From: Ephemerocybe angulata
Taxonomy: Eukaryota > Basidiomycota > Agaricomycetes > Agaricales > Psathyrellaceae
Direction: 5' to 3'
DNA length: 64,000 nucleotides
Assembly (NCBI GenBank): GCA_013368325.1
Contig: JAACJK010000001.1
Span: forward strand, 3,648,596-3,712,595
Position numbers and translations under genes: made by a program. Of the stretch, positions 1-10,194 are shown piece after piece (position 1 is the first letter of the stretch; every line of letters begins with the position of its first letter). The notes under the pieces are model-generated. The model saw only the letters and a program-made list of their open reading frames with translations, did no database searches and was not told where the DNA came from.

Positions 1-600
1 TGAGGCCGACAGAACCAGTTACATCGACTTTCAGGGTCCCGTCAATAGTGTGTCGAAGACGTGGTACGCAACGGGCTGCCAAGCTACTGGGTCGGGTAAG
101 AGAGTGGGAAGTAAAGCGGCTAGGAGGTCGAAGAGGAAGGCGTCAAAAAGGGTGGAGAGGACTGGGCACAAGTCGGAGACCGATGAGGAGAGCTCTACTT
201 GAAAATAGAATGCATCGAGTGAATGAGACACCCTTTTCCTTTTAGAATTCCCATGAGCCTTCTTCGATTCTTGTGCAGCAGCCTTCAGCATTCTCGGTGC
301 TGGAGTGGATGGCGCGGAGTCTCGATGCGCTTGTGTCAATGGAACTAGGGGGAGAGCGCCTTCGACTTGCTAGAGGAGGGCGTCCCGCTCACTCGACCCC
401 ATGCTGATAGGATAGGTCTCAGAGCGATTTAACAGGTCGTAGTCTCAACGATTGTATCCCGTACTTCGTCAGTGAGGTAATTTACAAGCCTTTTATTCAG
501 CTCTTCGGAGCTAAGATCCCACAAGATGTACGATTTGAATCCATGGTTGAGCGCCAACGAGAACGTTTCTGAACATGAGGAGTATACAAGGCCAGTGATT
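1..600. other. No supported gene
   Basis: No recognisable protein, RNA gene or repeat is seen here. Open frames exist on both strands (for example minus strand 339 to 31) but they lack an ATG at the start, show no known motif and have no clear splice structure. The right part may hold further decayed exons of the KDZ relic that follows, but I cannot align it. Confidence 0.4.
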
Positions 601-619
601 GCTCAAATCATATTGCTGT

Positions 620-1170
620 GAAACGAAGTGTACGGCTTGCAGTGTCCGGCGTTTGGGCGGGTGAAGCGCCCATGGCAGTCGGCGACATGCAGAAGGGAGA
701 ACGGGGCCGTAACGTTAAGCGCCCATGTCACACTGCATATATGTATTGATACTGATTATCTTACGCGCACATTCAACTACGTGAACATAGATTTCCTATA
801 CTTATGGAGTCTTCAGATCGCTCGCCTTCTCGTCTCGTATGACATCGCATGCCAATGGAGCGTGGATCTATTTACGCGGATCGTCATCTACCCACTGAGA
901 TGTATGTATGCAACGGCAGATCGTTACGGTGCATCCCACTGGCAAAGAGCGATCAGGATACTAGGTGCTCATCTTGGACGAAATCCTCTCCTCAGTCCAA
1001 CAGACGTACGAAATTTGGGAGAGGCTGAGGACGAGGCTCTCGATTCTGCGCACTCAGAAATACGTCGAGTTGCTTCCGGGATGTGGAGACGAATGGACCT
1101 GGGGTCGATATGGCGTATTCATCCGGCGGGGTCGCGGGGGCGCCGAACGCGACGACCAGTGCGATAAAGG
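620..1170 (+). pseudogene. Decayed KDZ transposase fragment
   Basis: Hallmarks of the central part of a KDZ (Kyakuja-Dileera-Zisupton) transposase are present but split between frames. Around 634-710 a frame reads CPAFGRVKRP and, after a one-base shift, MAVGDMQKGERG, matching the family's conserved C-A-R-H ... GD-L-QKGER block. Around 780-880 the frame reads YVNIDF and then LLVSYDIACQW, the family's YDIACQW motif, which contains a catalytic aspartate. The N-terminal cysteine cluster, the DGNF block and the C-terminal half are missing. I see a frameshift and no initiator ATG, so this is a relic rather than a gene. It differs in sequence from the intact transposase at 56-60 kb, so it comes from another KDZ subfamily. 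Identification of the family is fairly sure; the boundaries are approximate. Confidence 0.7.
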
Positions 1171-1556
1171 ATGATCTATATGGAGGTGAGAATTAGGTCT
1201 CATTCCCTGGCATATCATGAACAGTACCTAACAGGGGTCGGACTCGAGCGAAGAGGTGGGAGTCGGAGGAGGTCCAATTAATCCAGGAAGAAATGCGGCG
1301 AGTAAAGGTCATTCAGCTATCAGGCGTATAGAATAGCTTTGAATGTGGAGTGGAACATACCCAGTGGCACAGATTATGAGGCAGGAACGCTTTACAGATT
1401 CACAGAGAAGCAAACACCCTGTCGCCCGATTACTCCTGCTCAGCAATACAAACCCCTCATCACCATTCAACGCAGGTCAAACCAGCGAAAAACCATTCGC
1501 GAATTCGCCCAATGGCCTCCCGCCTTCCTTCCGCACACACCACCTCATTGGGCGGA
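1171..1556. other. No supported gene, left flank of Gypsy-1
   Basis: Short open frames without recognisable motifs. The last five bases before the LTR (1552-1556, GCGGA) form the left copy of the target-site duplication of the following retrotransposon. Confidence 0.5.
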
Positions 1557-2237
1557 TGTATCGTGATACGTTTACCTTTTATCTTTTTCCTTTTCTTTTT
1601 CTCCTTTTCTATTTCTTTCTTTTCACTTTACAAACGCGACGCAACTCGCGTAGCTAAAATGCTTTATATTCTGAAGCCTTCTCGCCCTCAACTGGTGAGA
1701 ACGAGCGCGAGCGTCTTACAGACGCCCGGCGCGCAAAGCGCGCGTGCCATACACGTGCGCGTTGCGCGTGCGCGAAGTCGGGCACAACCCCGACTTCACC
1801 GAGGATTGATCGCACATCACTGCGACCTCGTGTCCGCTCGAGCGCGTCCTCAACGACGCGCGAATATAGTAGAACATCGTAGAACCTTCTCTTTTCTTCT
1901 ATTTCAATCTGTCTCATTCACAACCTTTCTACTTCGTTCCAGTAAATACCTATCTTAGCTATATAAAAGAAGTCTTGTAAAGATTGTGAATTTATCTACT
2001 TTTTGCCCATCAAAACCCTTGCCTCGAGTTTCCTCGGCAGTTTTCGCGCTTGAGCCTTACGCTCGCGCTGCAAAGCTAGATCTTCGCCGAAAATACCATA
2101 TATTTTCGACTCTATCTACACTCAATACTAAGACTATTTCTACACTTCGAATATCCAAGATAAACTGAACTTGGTATACTCAACCGGAGTATACCAGCGA
2201 ATCGCGTTAACCCGACTACTCACGTCGGTACGATTCA
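1557..2237 (+). repeat. Gypsy-1 5' LTR
   Basis: A 681-bp long terminal repeat starting TGTATCGTGATACG and ending GGTACGATTCA, identical to 10935-11615 in all stretches compared. The first 14 bases contain the palindrome GTATC/GATAC. The open frames inside it repeat in both LTRs and are not genes. It should carry the promoter and the 5' RNA end; TATATAAAAG near 1959-1969 is a plausible TATA box. Confidence 0.95.
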
Positions 2238-2317
2238 CTGGTGGACACATTGGGAACTATCTTCGGATATCCAGTGTTATACCTGGTCTACCGAACGTAC
2301 CTTTGCTACTATAGAGC

Positions 2318-5300
2318 ATGGTACGAAGATCAAGACGATTTCAAACAGAACTTACGCCGGAAGGATCCGTTGCACCACCATACTCGGCGGGAGACGGTAC
2401 CGTTCCTCCACCTCCTTACTCAGGCGAAGCGACACAAAATCCTCCGCCACCGACGAGACCCGACTCACAATCCCCAAGAGGATCGGTAATCGTAGAGATA
2501 CCCATACACCGATCCGAAAACTCTAGTGAAAGACCTCCAAGCCGTTCATTCGTCATGCCCGGACAAATGCCGGTGACACTTCCAAGGCCGGATGAACGAC
2601 CACATACTTCCAGTCGCTCTCCATTCTCTCGCGATAACAGCCCAACGCGACCGCCCACACCTTTACAAGGAAATCGGGAATCAGTGCGTCAACCTGTTCC
2701 AGGACGGACGTACCCAGTATTCGCACCCATGACTCCCTTGCCCGCAAGCGCTATGGTCTTTGGGGATTTCGCAGCCCGCGCAGTGGTTGGTAATAACCGA
2801 CCCCAATCTCCTATCAGCTCTACTTCTGGGCCATATCGAACATCACCAGGTCCGAACCCGTTCCGAACTACGAATTACCTAGCAAATTACGCACCTAGGA
2901 ACGAGACGCGAGACGTACCAATCAAGACCGAGTATCTCAGTAACGCCAACCCGATTCCGCAACCGCGACTCGAGCAAGAACCGCGAAATGCCTCACGAAC
3001 ATATCGTGCTCCCACTCCAATAGTCCCTGTCATCTCCAAACCCAAGGCAACGAGATTTAAGGAGCCCCCTCAGGATTCAGTTAAACCACAGGAAGGTACG
3101 CACCATTCTTGGGAAGACCGGCGTGAGGGACCCTCGGGCAGAACTCGCACGCCTTCTGAAGACTCGGATGGTTACATCCATGAAGAGGGATCAGCGCTGG
3201 GGCGAGTCAACATTATCGAAGGACCCTTGATAGACGGAACGTTTGTTAGGGAAGAAAGCATCGACGAGGTTGTACTCGAGATACCCACCTGTCTAAGTAC
3301 GACTACCTTCGCACGAGGAGGCCCTGACGGATTCGCGAACATCGCCGGCCGCTACTACGTCGTCCTTAAAAGAGCAGAAGAATATCTAGGACGAAGCTTA
3401 CCTTCGGGAGCACATCTCTCTTGCGCAGAGGCACGCGAGTTCTTCCAAGGAGAATTCAAGGCTCTTGATGAACTTCTCACCCATGTATGGCGCTACACTA
3501 GTCCGACAGGCGCAAAGGGATACCGATTAGACATCGGACGATGGCGCGAAATGTCGTCCAGGATGTTGAAGGTTCGAGAGCACACGAAGGAGGCGCTAGT
3601 ACAGGCCGGAGAAGGATTAATCGACATACCAAAGTGGGGAAAAACGGGGCGAGTTATTGATTTTTGGAATCTAAATGACTTCGAGATACTATCGGTTGGA
3701 TTTCGGGCCGAAGCAGAGTTGTTCTTCAACAGCGTGACCCGAGCTGTGCTTACGCAGTCCAAGTACGATAACAAGGAGAATAAAGATTCGTCCAAGGACG
3801 GACACTCCCCCAAAGTCCCTATGAACCAACCCGTTAACAAGGGAAAACAGCCTGAACGACCATCTCCCTTGAATAAGGACCCTTCGCAAACAGAAGCTAG
3901 GACACGGTCACCGGAATATGGCCCGTATCCCCCAATCGACGAAGTACAACCTAAGTTCCAGGGGCAGCAAGCGCCCCATAATACGGGCGTGCGAGTGCAC
4001 ACCGTGCGTCACTCTACTAACGAAGGAGGAGCGACGGGAGGATACCATCCCAATCCCATACCCTCTGCCTCGTCTGGACCTCTTCGTATAAATAATCCTT
4101 ACCTTACACCCGCCACTACTCGCATGGGAATGACTGAAGGAGCTTATTTCCGACCTCTAGGTAGCATAACGAAGAGCCTCTACGCTACGAACAAACAGGA
4201 ATCATCGTCGTCTCGTTATCTACAGATGCTCCAGCCGCTTTATCCCAAAGAATCGGAGGACGAGACGAGAGCACGACCACCCCATCCAGCCGAGGGCTGG
4301 CAGACCTGGACTAACGACGGTCCACCTCCACCACCTGACGAACCTTCTAGCAGTTCGTCTAGCAGCGAGTCCGACGACGAAGGAAGAAAAGGGGGCGGAA
4401 GACACGGACGAAAGAGAGGCAGCAGGAAGAATCGAAGGAGCAAGAGATCTAAGGACACGAATGAGGATAGGAGTCGCGATGAGATTAAGTTCGACCATCG
4501 ACTGAAAGTCGACATGATCCCAACCTGGAATGGCGATCCCGACCTCTTAGGAAGATGGATAACTAAAATCAATAGCCTAGCCCTCCAGTCGCCGAAGGTT
4601 TATAAGCAGTTAGGAATGTTGGTACCCACGCGACTCACAGGAAGTGCCGAACGATGGTACTATAGTCTACATGTAACTGTCAGGAAGGATCTAGAGCTCA
4701 ACTGGGAAAAGCTGCGAGATGCTATTACCCAGTACTACATGAATCGAGCTTTCATGGAGAAACAGAAGTCTCGAGCCAACCGTGCCACGTACCGAGACGC
4801 CGCAAACCCTAAAGAAACTCCAAGCGAATACTATATTCGAAAGACCGAGCTACTACAATTAGTCTACGACTACAATGATAGGGAGATAATTCATGAGGTT
4901 ATGAACGGAGCACCTACCTACTGGGTACCAATCCTTACGCCACACATGTTCTTCACCCTTGAAGACTTCCAAGCCGCTATCAAATACCATGAAGACTCGA
5001 TCCTACAACACGACTCACCACGACCCAACTTCGGAGGATTTGGCTACAATAACCGATCCTACTCTCGAAACCCCTTCCAGAACAATCTCCGACCCTCGCA
5101 AGCGCGCGCTAATTTGGTCGGCGCCACCGACGTCATGCCACCGCCGCAGTTCCCCAAGGATGACTCGAACGTCTCGAAGAGAGGAACACCAGAAAGCAAA
5201 GGTGGGAGGCCATGTCGTCATTGCGGCAGCGGGAAGCACTGGGATTACGAGTGCAAATATTCTCGCCGGGGTCAGAAGCAAGCGCGCGTTAACTTCGTGG

Positions 5301-5392
5301 AAATTAGTGAGGAAGATTCGGAAGCGCAACGCGCGTACGACGATTTATTCTACGGGTTGGAAAGTGAGGATGAGGAAGAAAAGGATTTTTAA
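2318..5392 (+). CDS. gag: Gypsy-1 Gag polyprotein
   Basis: Structural protein of the retrotransposon particle, 1024 codons from the ATG at 2318. The N-terminal two thirds is low-complexity, rich in Pro, Ser and Arg. A serine/acidic tract (about residues 674-690) precedes a conventional retrotransposon-gag domain (about 730-900) with the usual WNGD and W-Y motifs. One CCHC zinc knuckle, CRHCGSGKHWDYEC (C-x2-C-x4-H-x4-C), lies near residue 968 and should bind RNA. The tail is acidic. At 1024 residues it is longer than most fungal Gag proteins because of the disordered N-terminus. The stop TAA at 5390 follows five T residues and overlaps the pol frame, which suits programmed -1 frameshifting. 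Family assignment is certain; the role of the long N-terminus is unknown. Confidence 0.93.
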   Translation: MVRRSRRFQTELTPEGSVAPPYSAGDGTVPPPPYSGEATQNPPPPTRPDSQSPRGSVIVEIPIHRSENSSERPPSRSFVMPGQMPVTLPRPDERPHTSSRSPFSRDNSPTRPPTPLQGNRESVRQPVPGRTYPVFAPMTPLPASAMVFGDFAARAVVGNNRPQSPISSTSGPYRTSPGPNPFRTTNYLANYAPRNETRDVPIKTEYLSNANPIPQPRLEQEPRNASRTYRAPTPIVPVISKPKATRFKEPPQDSVKPQEGTHHSWEDRREGPSGRTRTPSEDSDGYIHEEGSALGRVNIIEGPLIDGTFVREESIDEVVLEIPTCLSTTTFARGGPDGFANIAGRYYVVLKRAEEYLGRSLPSGAHLSCAEAREFFQGEFKALDELLTHVWRYTSPTGAKGYRLDIGRWREMSSRMLKVREHTKEALVQAGEGLIDIPKWGKTGRVIDFWNLNDFEILSVGFRAEAELFFNSVTRAVLTQSKYDNKENKDSSKDGHSPKVPMNQPVNKGKQPERPSPLNKDPSQTEARTRSPEYGPYPPIDEVQPKFQGQQAPHNTGVRVHTVRHSTNEGGATGGYHPNPIPSASSGPLRINNPYLTPATTRMGMTEGAYFRPLGSITKSLYATNKQESSSSRYLQMLQPLYPKESEDETRARPPHPAEGWQTWTNDGPPPPPDEPSSSSSSSESDDEGRKGGGRHGRKRGSRKNRRSKRSKDTNEDRSRDEIKFDHRLKVDMIPTWNGDPDLLGRWITKINSLALQSPKVYKQLGMLVPTRLTGSAERWYYSLHVTVRKDLELNWEKLRDAITQYYMNRAFMEKQKSRANRATYRDAANPKETPSEYYIRKTELLQLVYDYNDREIIHEVMNGAPTYWVPILTPHMFFTLEDFQAAIKYHEDSILQHDSPRPNFGGFGYNNRSYSRNPFQNNLRPSQARANLVGATDVMPPPQFPKDDSNVSKRGTPESKGGRPCRHCGSGKHWDYECKYSRRGQKQARVNFVEISEEDSEAQRAYDDLFYGLESEDEEEKDF
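5384..5392 (+). promoter_or_regulatory. Candidate -1 frameshift site at the gag stop
   Basis: The last gag codons read GAT TTT TAA. The pol frame is -1 relative to gag and is open from 5374. Slipping one base back lets the P-site TTT re-pair with TTT and turns the stop into TTA. Pol has no ATG before its protease (the first is near 5931), so translation by slippage or an equivalent recoding is needed. Gypsy-2 has the same arrangement (TTT TGA at its gag end). The mechanism is inferred. Confidence 0.5.
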
Positions 5393-5403
5393 ATAGCCCT
5401 CCA

Positions 5404-8400
5404 GTGAAAATTAAGCTGGATAACTACAGCGATTCTGGAGGGCATGATCCCACAAAAAACTTAAATCCCTACTCACACAAATCCAATGCCCATGAACGAC
5501 ACACCAATCAAATCCGAACTTTCCTCACTATCAACCGCAAAACGCGAAGATCGCTAGCCAACGTCCTGAAAGTATCCACCGCAATCCCTGAAGTCATAAC
5601 CGACCCGCGCACAATCGTACTACAGAAGCATAAAGCAAGACCACCCGGATGTAGCTTTCTTGGATCGAAGGCATCCGAATTGCGTTTCCGACTAAACAAC
5701 ACGAGGAAGAACGAGCGATTAATTCTGGATTCTGGGTCCGACATCACTCTCATATCTACCAAGCTACTCCAGACATTGTATCCTACCCCGAAACTGCGAA
5801 TAGGACAAAAGATCGATCTCATTCAAGTCACCGGGCGAACCACCATCAACGGATACATTACTCTAAATCTCACCTTCGATACCTCGCAGGGTCCCGTCCA
5901 GCTTGAAGTTGAGGCCTACGTAGTGAAAGGAATGAACACAGGTTTCATTCTTGGAAATGATTTTGCAGACCAATATTCCCTCAGCATTGAGCGAAGCCAA
6001 GGCACTACTCAAGTCCGGTTTGGAGATTCAGGAAGGACAGTACCTATCACGAATGCGATCACAGACGACTTCGAGCTACGAGACGAAGAAGGAAGAGCAT
6101 TCCAAGTGCGTGCAAGGGAACCCAGGGACCTGGAAAGGATGAAGCTGCGAGGTCACAGAAAGAAGCAAGTACATAGGCGGAAGGAACGGACTAGGGCGGT
6201 GAATAACGACGTTCGAAGCGCGGAAGACATCACTATTTCCGCAGAAAGTAGTCGCTATGTCCGCGTTCACACGCACTTCCGCACCGAGGATAAGGACTTA
6301 CTCGTCGAAAGAAGGGTGTTCTCCAACAAGAACGAGGAAGACATATATGGGACTACCGATTGTCTGATCACGCGCGACCGCCCTACTCTGTGCATCTCCA
6401 ACTTCTCGAAGTATCCAATCCGCATCAACAAGGGACAATTACTGGGCACAAGTGAAAGACCAATATCGACGCTCGCGCAGGAGAAGGATATGACTACTGA
6501 GGAACTGGAGCAAACGCGCACCTATGCTCAATACATCATATCACGGTCAGCTGAATTGCCAGTATCGGACGACAACCCGGGAGACCCGCCAGTCGAAGGA
6601 GGACCCAAGACGGCGGAAACCCCAGAGGAAGCAATACCAAGCACTGATTGGGAGAAGGAACTCGATATCTCGGAAGGTATCACTCCTGAACAACGAAGCC
6701 GCCTGATCGAAGTACTACGCAAGAACCAGGCAGCGTTCGCACTCGACGGCAAGCTCGGCGATTATGACGAGCATGTCGAGGTACCTCTCGAACCCGGCAC
6801 TAAGCCCATATCTGTTCCTCCCTACAACGCCTCTCCCGCGAATCGAGAAGTGATAGATAAGCAAATGGACTCTTGGCTCGCGCTCCACGTTATCGAACCT
6901 TCGAAGAGTCCGTGGGCTGCACCAGTATTCATCGTGTATCGGAATAAGAAACCACGCATGGTGATTGACTTACGGCGTCTCAATGAGAAAGTCATTGCGG
7001 ACGAATTTCCCTTACCACGACAGGAAGACATACTACAGTCCCTCTCCGGTAGTCATTACTTGTCGACGTTGGACGCCTTGGCAGGATTTACTCAGCTTAG
7101 CGTTAAGGAAGAAGATCGGGAGAAGCTCGCATTTCGAACTCATCGGGGACTCTTCCAGTTTCGTCGCATGCCCTTCGGATTTCGAAACGGTCCAGCAGTC
7201 TTCCAACGAGTCATGCAAACAGTTCTTTCCCCGTTTCTATGGATATTTGCGTTAGTCTACATAGACGACATTGTGATATTTTCCAAATCCTTCGACGAAC
7301 ACCTCTCGCATCTCGATCAAGTGTTGGGCGCTATCGCGGGCGCTAAAATCACCCTCTCGCTCCCAAAATGCCATTTCGCCTATGAATCCCTTCTGCTTCT
7401 CGGACAAAAAGTGTCGCGACTCGGACTATCTACCCACAAGGAGAAGGTTGACGCGATATTGGAACTAGCCGAGCCAAAGAACGTACATGAGCTTCAGGTT
7501 TTCCTCGGCATGATGGTCTATTTTTCGGCTTACATACCTTACTACGCATGGATCGTGTACCCTCTATTCCAGCTCCTGAAGACGAAGAACGAGTGGACGT
7601 GGGGTGACGAGGAGCGGGAAGCATACGAACTCTGTAAACAAACACTCACAGAATCACCAGTCCGGGCTCACGCAATGGCAAGGCGACCATATCGAGTATA
7701 TTCCGACGCGTGTGACTACGGCCTAGCGGCTATTCTCCAACAAGTACAACCGGTCATGATAAGGGACCTACGTGGTACTAAGGTCTACGAAAGACTGGAG
7801 AATGCTCACTCCAAGAACGAGAAGATCCCAGTACTGGTCACCAAGCTATCTGGGGACGAGCGTGACTTCGACGTACCAGAGGATGTGTGGGGATCGACGT
7901 TTGAGGAGACTGTCGTGCATGTAGAGCGAGTCATCGCTTACTGGTCTCGGGTATTGCAATCCGCAGAAAAGAACTACTCACCTACAGAAAGGGAAGCCTT
8001 GGCACTAAAGGAAGGACTGATCAAATTCCAACCTCTGCTTGAGGGCGAGACCATTTACGCAATCACCGACCACGCGGCACTTACATGGAGCAAGACCTTT
8101 CAAAACGTCAATCGCCGATTACTCACGTGGGGACTCGTTTTCGCTGCCTTCCCCAATATGAAGATAGTTCATAGACCTGGGAGGGTCCACTCCAACGTAG
8201 ACCCAATATCTCGCCTCGCGCGCGAACCTCCTCATCAGCAGAACCCTGGCTCGACTAATACGGATTCACTCACGCTTCGCGAACCACGCGCACTGCAATC
8301 TTTCCTCGATAATATCGGCCACGCGTTTGATGAGAAGTTACACCGCGTGGTGGCGAACTATGCTTCCGCGGAGGCATTTACTAGTTCCACCGGAAGCGCC

Positions 8401-10110
8401 CTCGTTGTCAAGATAGACGCCGAAGATGCCGAGATCCCAGGCACCGGATCGACGATCACGTATCACACGTCAAAAACGTATTCAGTACTCATTAGTCTGG
8501 ATAAGGCGAGTATAGTGGCATGGACACAAGACTTCCGGGAGGATACTTTCTTTAGTAAAATCCTCGAGGAACTTGAGAGCGATCGGGTGCAATCCACCGT
8601 CTTGCGCGGGCGCTACAAGCTACGCGATGATGGATCACTTTTCTACATCGATAACCTGGGGAACACTCGGCTGTGCGTCCCCAAGGTCCGGGTCCACGAG
8701 ATCTTGAGTGAAATTCATGATGGCGTATCAGAATCCGCCCACGCTGGATATCACAAGACTTACCAGCGCATCAGCAGTACACATTACTGGCCTAAGATGT
8801 CCCGAGATATCCGTGCATTCGTACAGACCTGCGACGTTTGTCAGAAAATTAAACCTCGGAAACATCCTGCCATGGGGCAGCTCCAGCCCATCCCGATCCC
8901 TACTCAACCATTCGAAGTTATTTCAATGGACTTCATCACGGAACTCCCTCAGACGAAGTCAGGTTTCGATGCTATCTTGGTGATTGTCGACAAACTCACC
9001 AAGTACGCACTTGTCGTGCCTACGCGTACCACCATTGGCGAAATCGAGACCGCGCGGCTATTCTTTCATCACGTCGTTGCGAAGTTTGGAATTCCACTCC
9101 AAGTCATCAGCGACAGGGACATTCGTTGGCGCGGCGCATTCTGGGAAGAGATCTGTCGCTTGATGGGGATGCGCCGAGCGCTTACCACCTCATATCATCC
9201 CCAAGCGGATGGACAGACTGAGATCTTAAATCAGTTCCTTGAGGTAGGAATACGAGCTTACATCGGCGGGTCGACGACTCGGGATACTTGGGACGAGCAC
9301 CTTGATCAGCTCACGATGGCGTACAACGGCGGTCTTCATTCCGCGACACAGACGAGCCCTGCCTTCCTGCTGCGCGGCTTTCAACCGAGGACAGGCAGCA
9401 CCATGACACACGACTTACCGAGCGTACCGAGGCCGGACGAAACGATGGAGGAAGATGTGCGACACGCGGCTGCGCAAGACATGAGGGATGCGTTCCATGT
9501 GCATCGCCTTCAAGCGCAGGATTCCATCATCCTTGCTCAGATGACACAGGAACGAGCCTACAACAAGGGTAGATTAGTGAAAGAATTTGAGGAAGGCGAC
9601 CTCGTACTGATCAACCGGGAAACCTTGCGTCTTAACCGCGCTATCACTGGGCGAGGAGTCAAATTATTGCCCAAGTACGAAGGTCCCTTTGAAGTCATCG
9701 CGAAAGTCAGCGCTATCACATACCGCCTGCGGTTACCTGCATCCTACCCAATACACCCGGTCATTAGCATCGCGCATCTCGAACCGTTCAACGTCTCGCC
9801 AGAGTCATTCGGGGATCGAACGCGCATGCCCAGGCTTCGCGCAGACTTCGGAGAGAACGCGGCTACCCAGGAATGGGAAGTTGAACGAATTCTCGGCGAA
9901 CGATGGGTGAAAGGACCGCGTGGTCGGCGCGAAAGACAATACGAAGTGCGATGGAAGAGTTATGGGCCCGAGTCGGACAGTTGGGAACCAAGGGCTAACC
10001 TGCGTAACGCTCCCATGGCCCTGCTCGAATGGGAATCAGCCGAGAAAACCCCCAACGTCGATGGTAATCGAGGGAGGCGACTGATTCCTCAAAACGAGGC
10101 CTCAACCTAA
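5404..10110 (+). CDS. pol: Gypsy-1 Pol polyprotein with chromodomain
   Basis: Enzyme polyprotein that copies the element RNA into DNA and integrates it. The open frame runs from 5374; 5404 is a GTG and not a likely start, so the protein is probably made as Gag-Pol. Visible domains: aspartic protease with LILDSGSD (about residue 107); reverse transcriptase with VYIDDIVIF (about 617-625); RNase H beginning YSDACDYG (about 765); integrase zinc-binding H-H-C-C region ending CDVCQKIK (about 1112-1150); the DDE core with MDFITELP, ISDRD and QTEILNQF (about 1174-1272); and a C-terminal chromodomain with WEVERILG and WKSYGPESDSWEP (about 1490-1540). The chromodomain should direct integration to marked chromatin. 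All catalytic motifs look intact and there is no internal stop. Confidence 0.95.
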   Translation: MKIKLDNYSDSGGHDPTKNLNPYSHKSNAHERHTNQIRTFLTINRKTRRSLANVLKVSTAIPEVITDPRTIVLQKHKARPPGCSFLGSKASELRFRLNNTRKNERLILDSGSDITLISTKLLQTLYPTPKLRIGQKIDLIQVTGRTTINGYITLNLTFDTSQGPVQLEVEAYVVKGMNTGFILGNDFADQYSLSIERSQGTTQVRFGDSGRTVPITNAITDDFELRDEEGRAFQVRAREPRDLERMKLRGHRKKQVHRRKERTRAVNNDVRSAEDITISAESSRYVRVHTHFRTEDKDLLVERRVFSNKNEEDIYGTTDCLITRDRPTLCISNFSKYPIRINKGQLLGTSERPISTLAQEKDMTTEELEQTRTYAQYIISRSAELPVSDDNPGDPPVEGGPKTAETPEEAIPSTDWEKELDISEGITPEQRSRLIEVLRKNQAAFALDGKLGDYDEHVEVPLEPGTKPISVPPYNASPANREVIDKQMDSWLALHVIEPSKSPWAAPVFIVYRNKKPRMVIDLRRLNEKVIADEFPLPRQEDILQSLSGSHYLSTLDALAGFTQLSVKEEDREKLAFRTHRGLFQFRRMPFGFRNGPAVFQRVMQTVLSPFLWIFALVYIDDIVIFSKSFDEHLSHLDQVLGAIAGAKITLSLPKCHFAYESLLLLGQKVSRLGLSTHKEKVDAILELAEPKNVHELQVFLGMMVYFSAYIPYYAWIVYPLFQLLKTKNEWTWGDEEREAYELCKQTLTESPVRAHAMARRPYRVYSDACDYGLAAILQQVQPVMIRDLRGTKVYERLENAHSKNEKIPVLVTKLSGDERDFDVPEDVWGSTFEETVVHVERVIAYWSRVLQSAEKNYSPTEREALALKEGLIKFQPLLEGETIYAITDHAALTWSKTFQNVNRRLLTWGLVFAAFPNMKIVHRPGRVHSNVDPISRLAREPPHQQNPGSTNTDSLTLREPRALQSFLDNIGHAFDEKLHRVVANYASAEAFTSSTGSALVVKIDAEDAEIPGTGSTITYHTSKTYSVLISLDKASIVAWTQDFREDTFFSKILEELESDRVQSTVLRGRYKLRDDGSLFYIDNLGNTRLCVPKVRVHEILSEIHDGVSESAHAGYHKTYQRISSTHYWPKMSRDIRAFVQTCDVCQKIKPRKHPAMGQLQPIPIPTQPFEVISMDFITELPQTKSGFDAILVIVDKLTKYALVVPTRTTIGEIETARLFFHHVVAKFGIPLQVISDRDIRWRGAFWEEICRLMGMRRALTTSYHPQADGQTEILNQFLEVGIRAYIGGSTTRDTWDEHLDQLTMAYNGGLHSATQTSPAFLLRGFQPRTGSTMTHDLPSVPRPDETMEEDVRHAAAQDMRDAFHVHRLQAQDSIILAQMTQERAYNKGRLVKEFEEGDLVLINRETLRLNRAITGRGVKLLPKYEGPFEVIAKVSAITYRLRLPASYPIHPVISIAHLEPFNVSPESFGDRTRMPRLRADFGENAATQEWEVERILGERWVKGPRGRRERQYEVRWKSYGPESDSWEPRANLRNAPMALLEWESAEKTPNVDGNRGRRLIPQNEAST

Positions 10111-10194
10111 AACGATTCATCAAAATCGGTACGCCCACATCGCTCTCGCAACCTATCCTTCCCTCGCGCTTTCTTCACCCACCATTCTTCTTCT

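Noticed and set aside
31..339. 102-codon minus-strand frame near the left edge
   Set aside because: First codon is TTG, no motif, no splice support.
1512..2168. Open frames inside the LTRs, repeated at about 10875-11546
   Set aside because: They duplicate exactly with the LTR and show no protein features; they are non-coding LTR sequence.
5404..5406. GTG as start of Gypsy-1 pol
   Set aside because: The open frame extends upstream to 5374 through the gag overlap and nuclear genes rarely start with GTG; frameshifting fits better.
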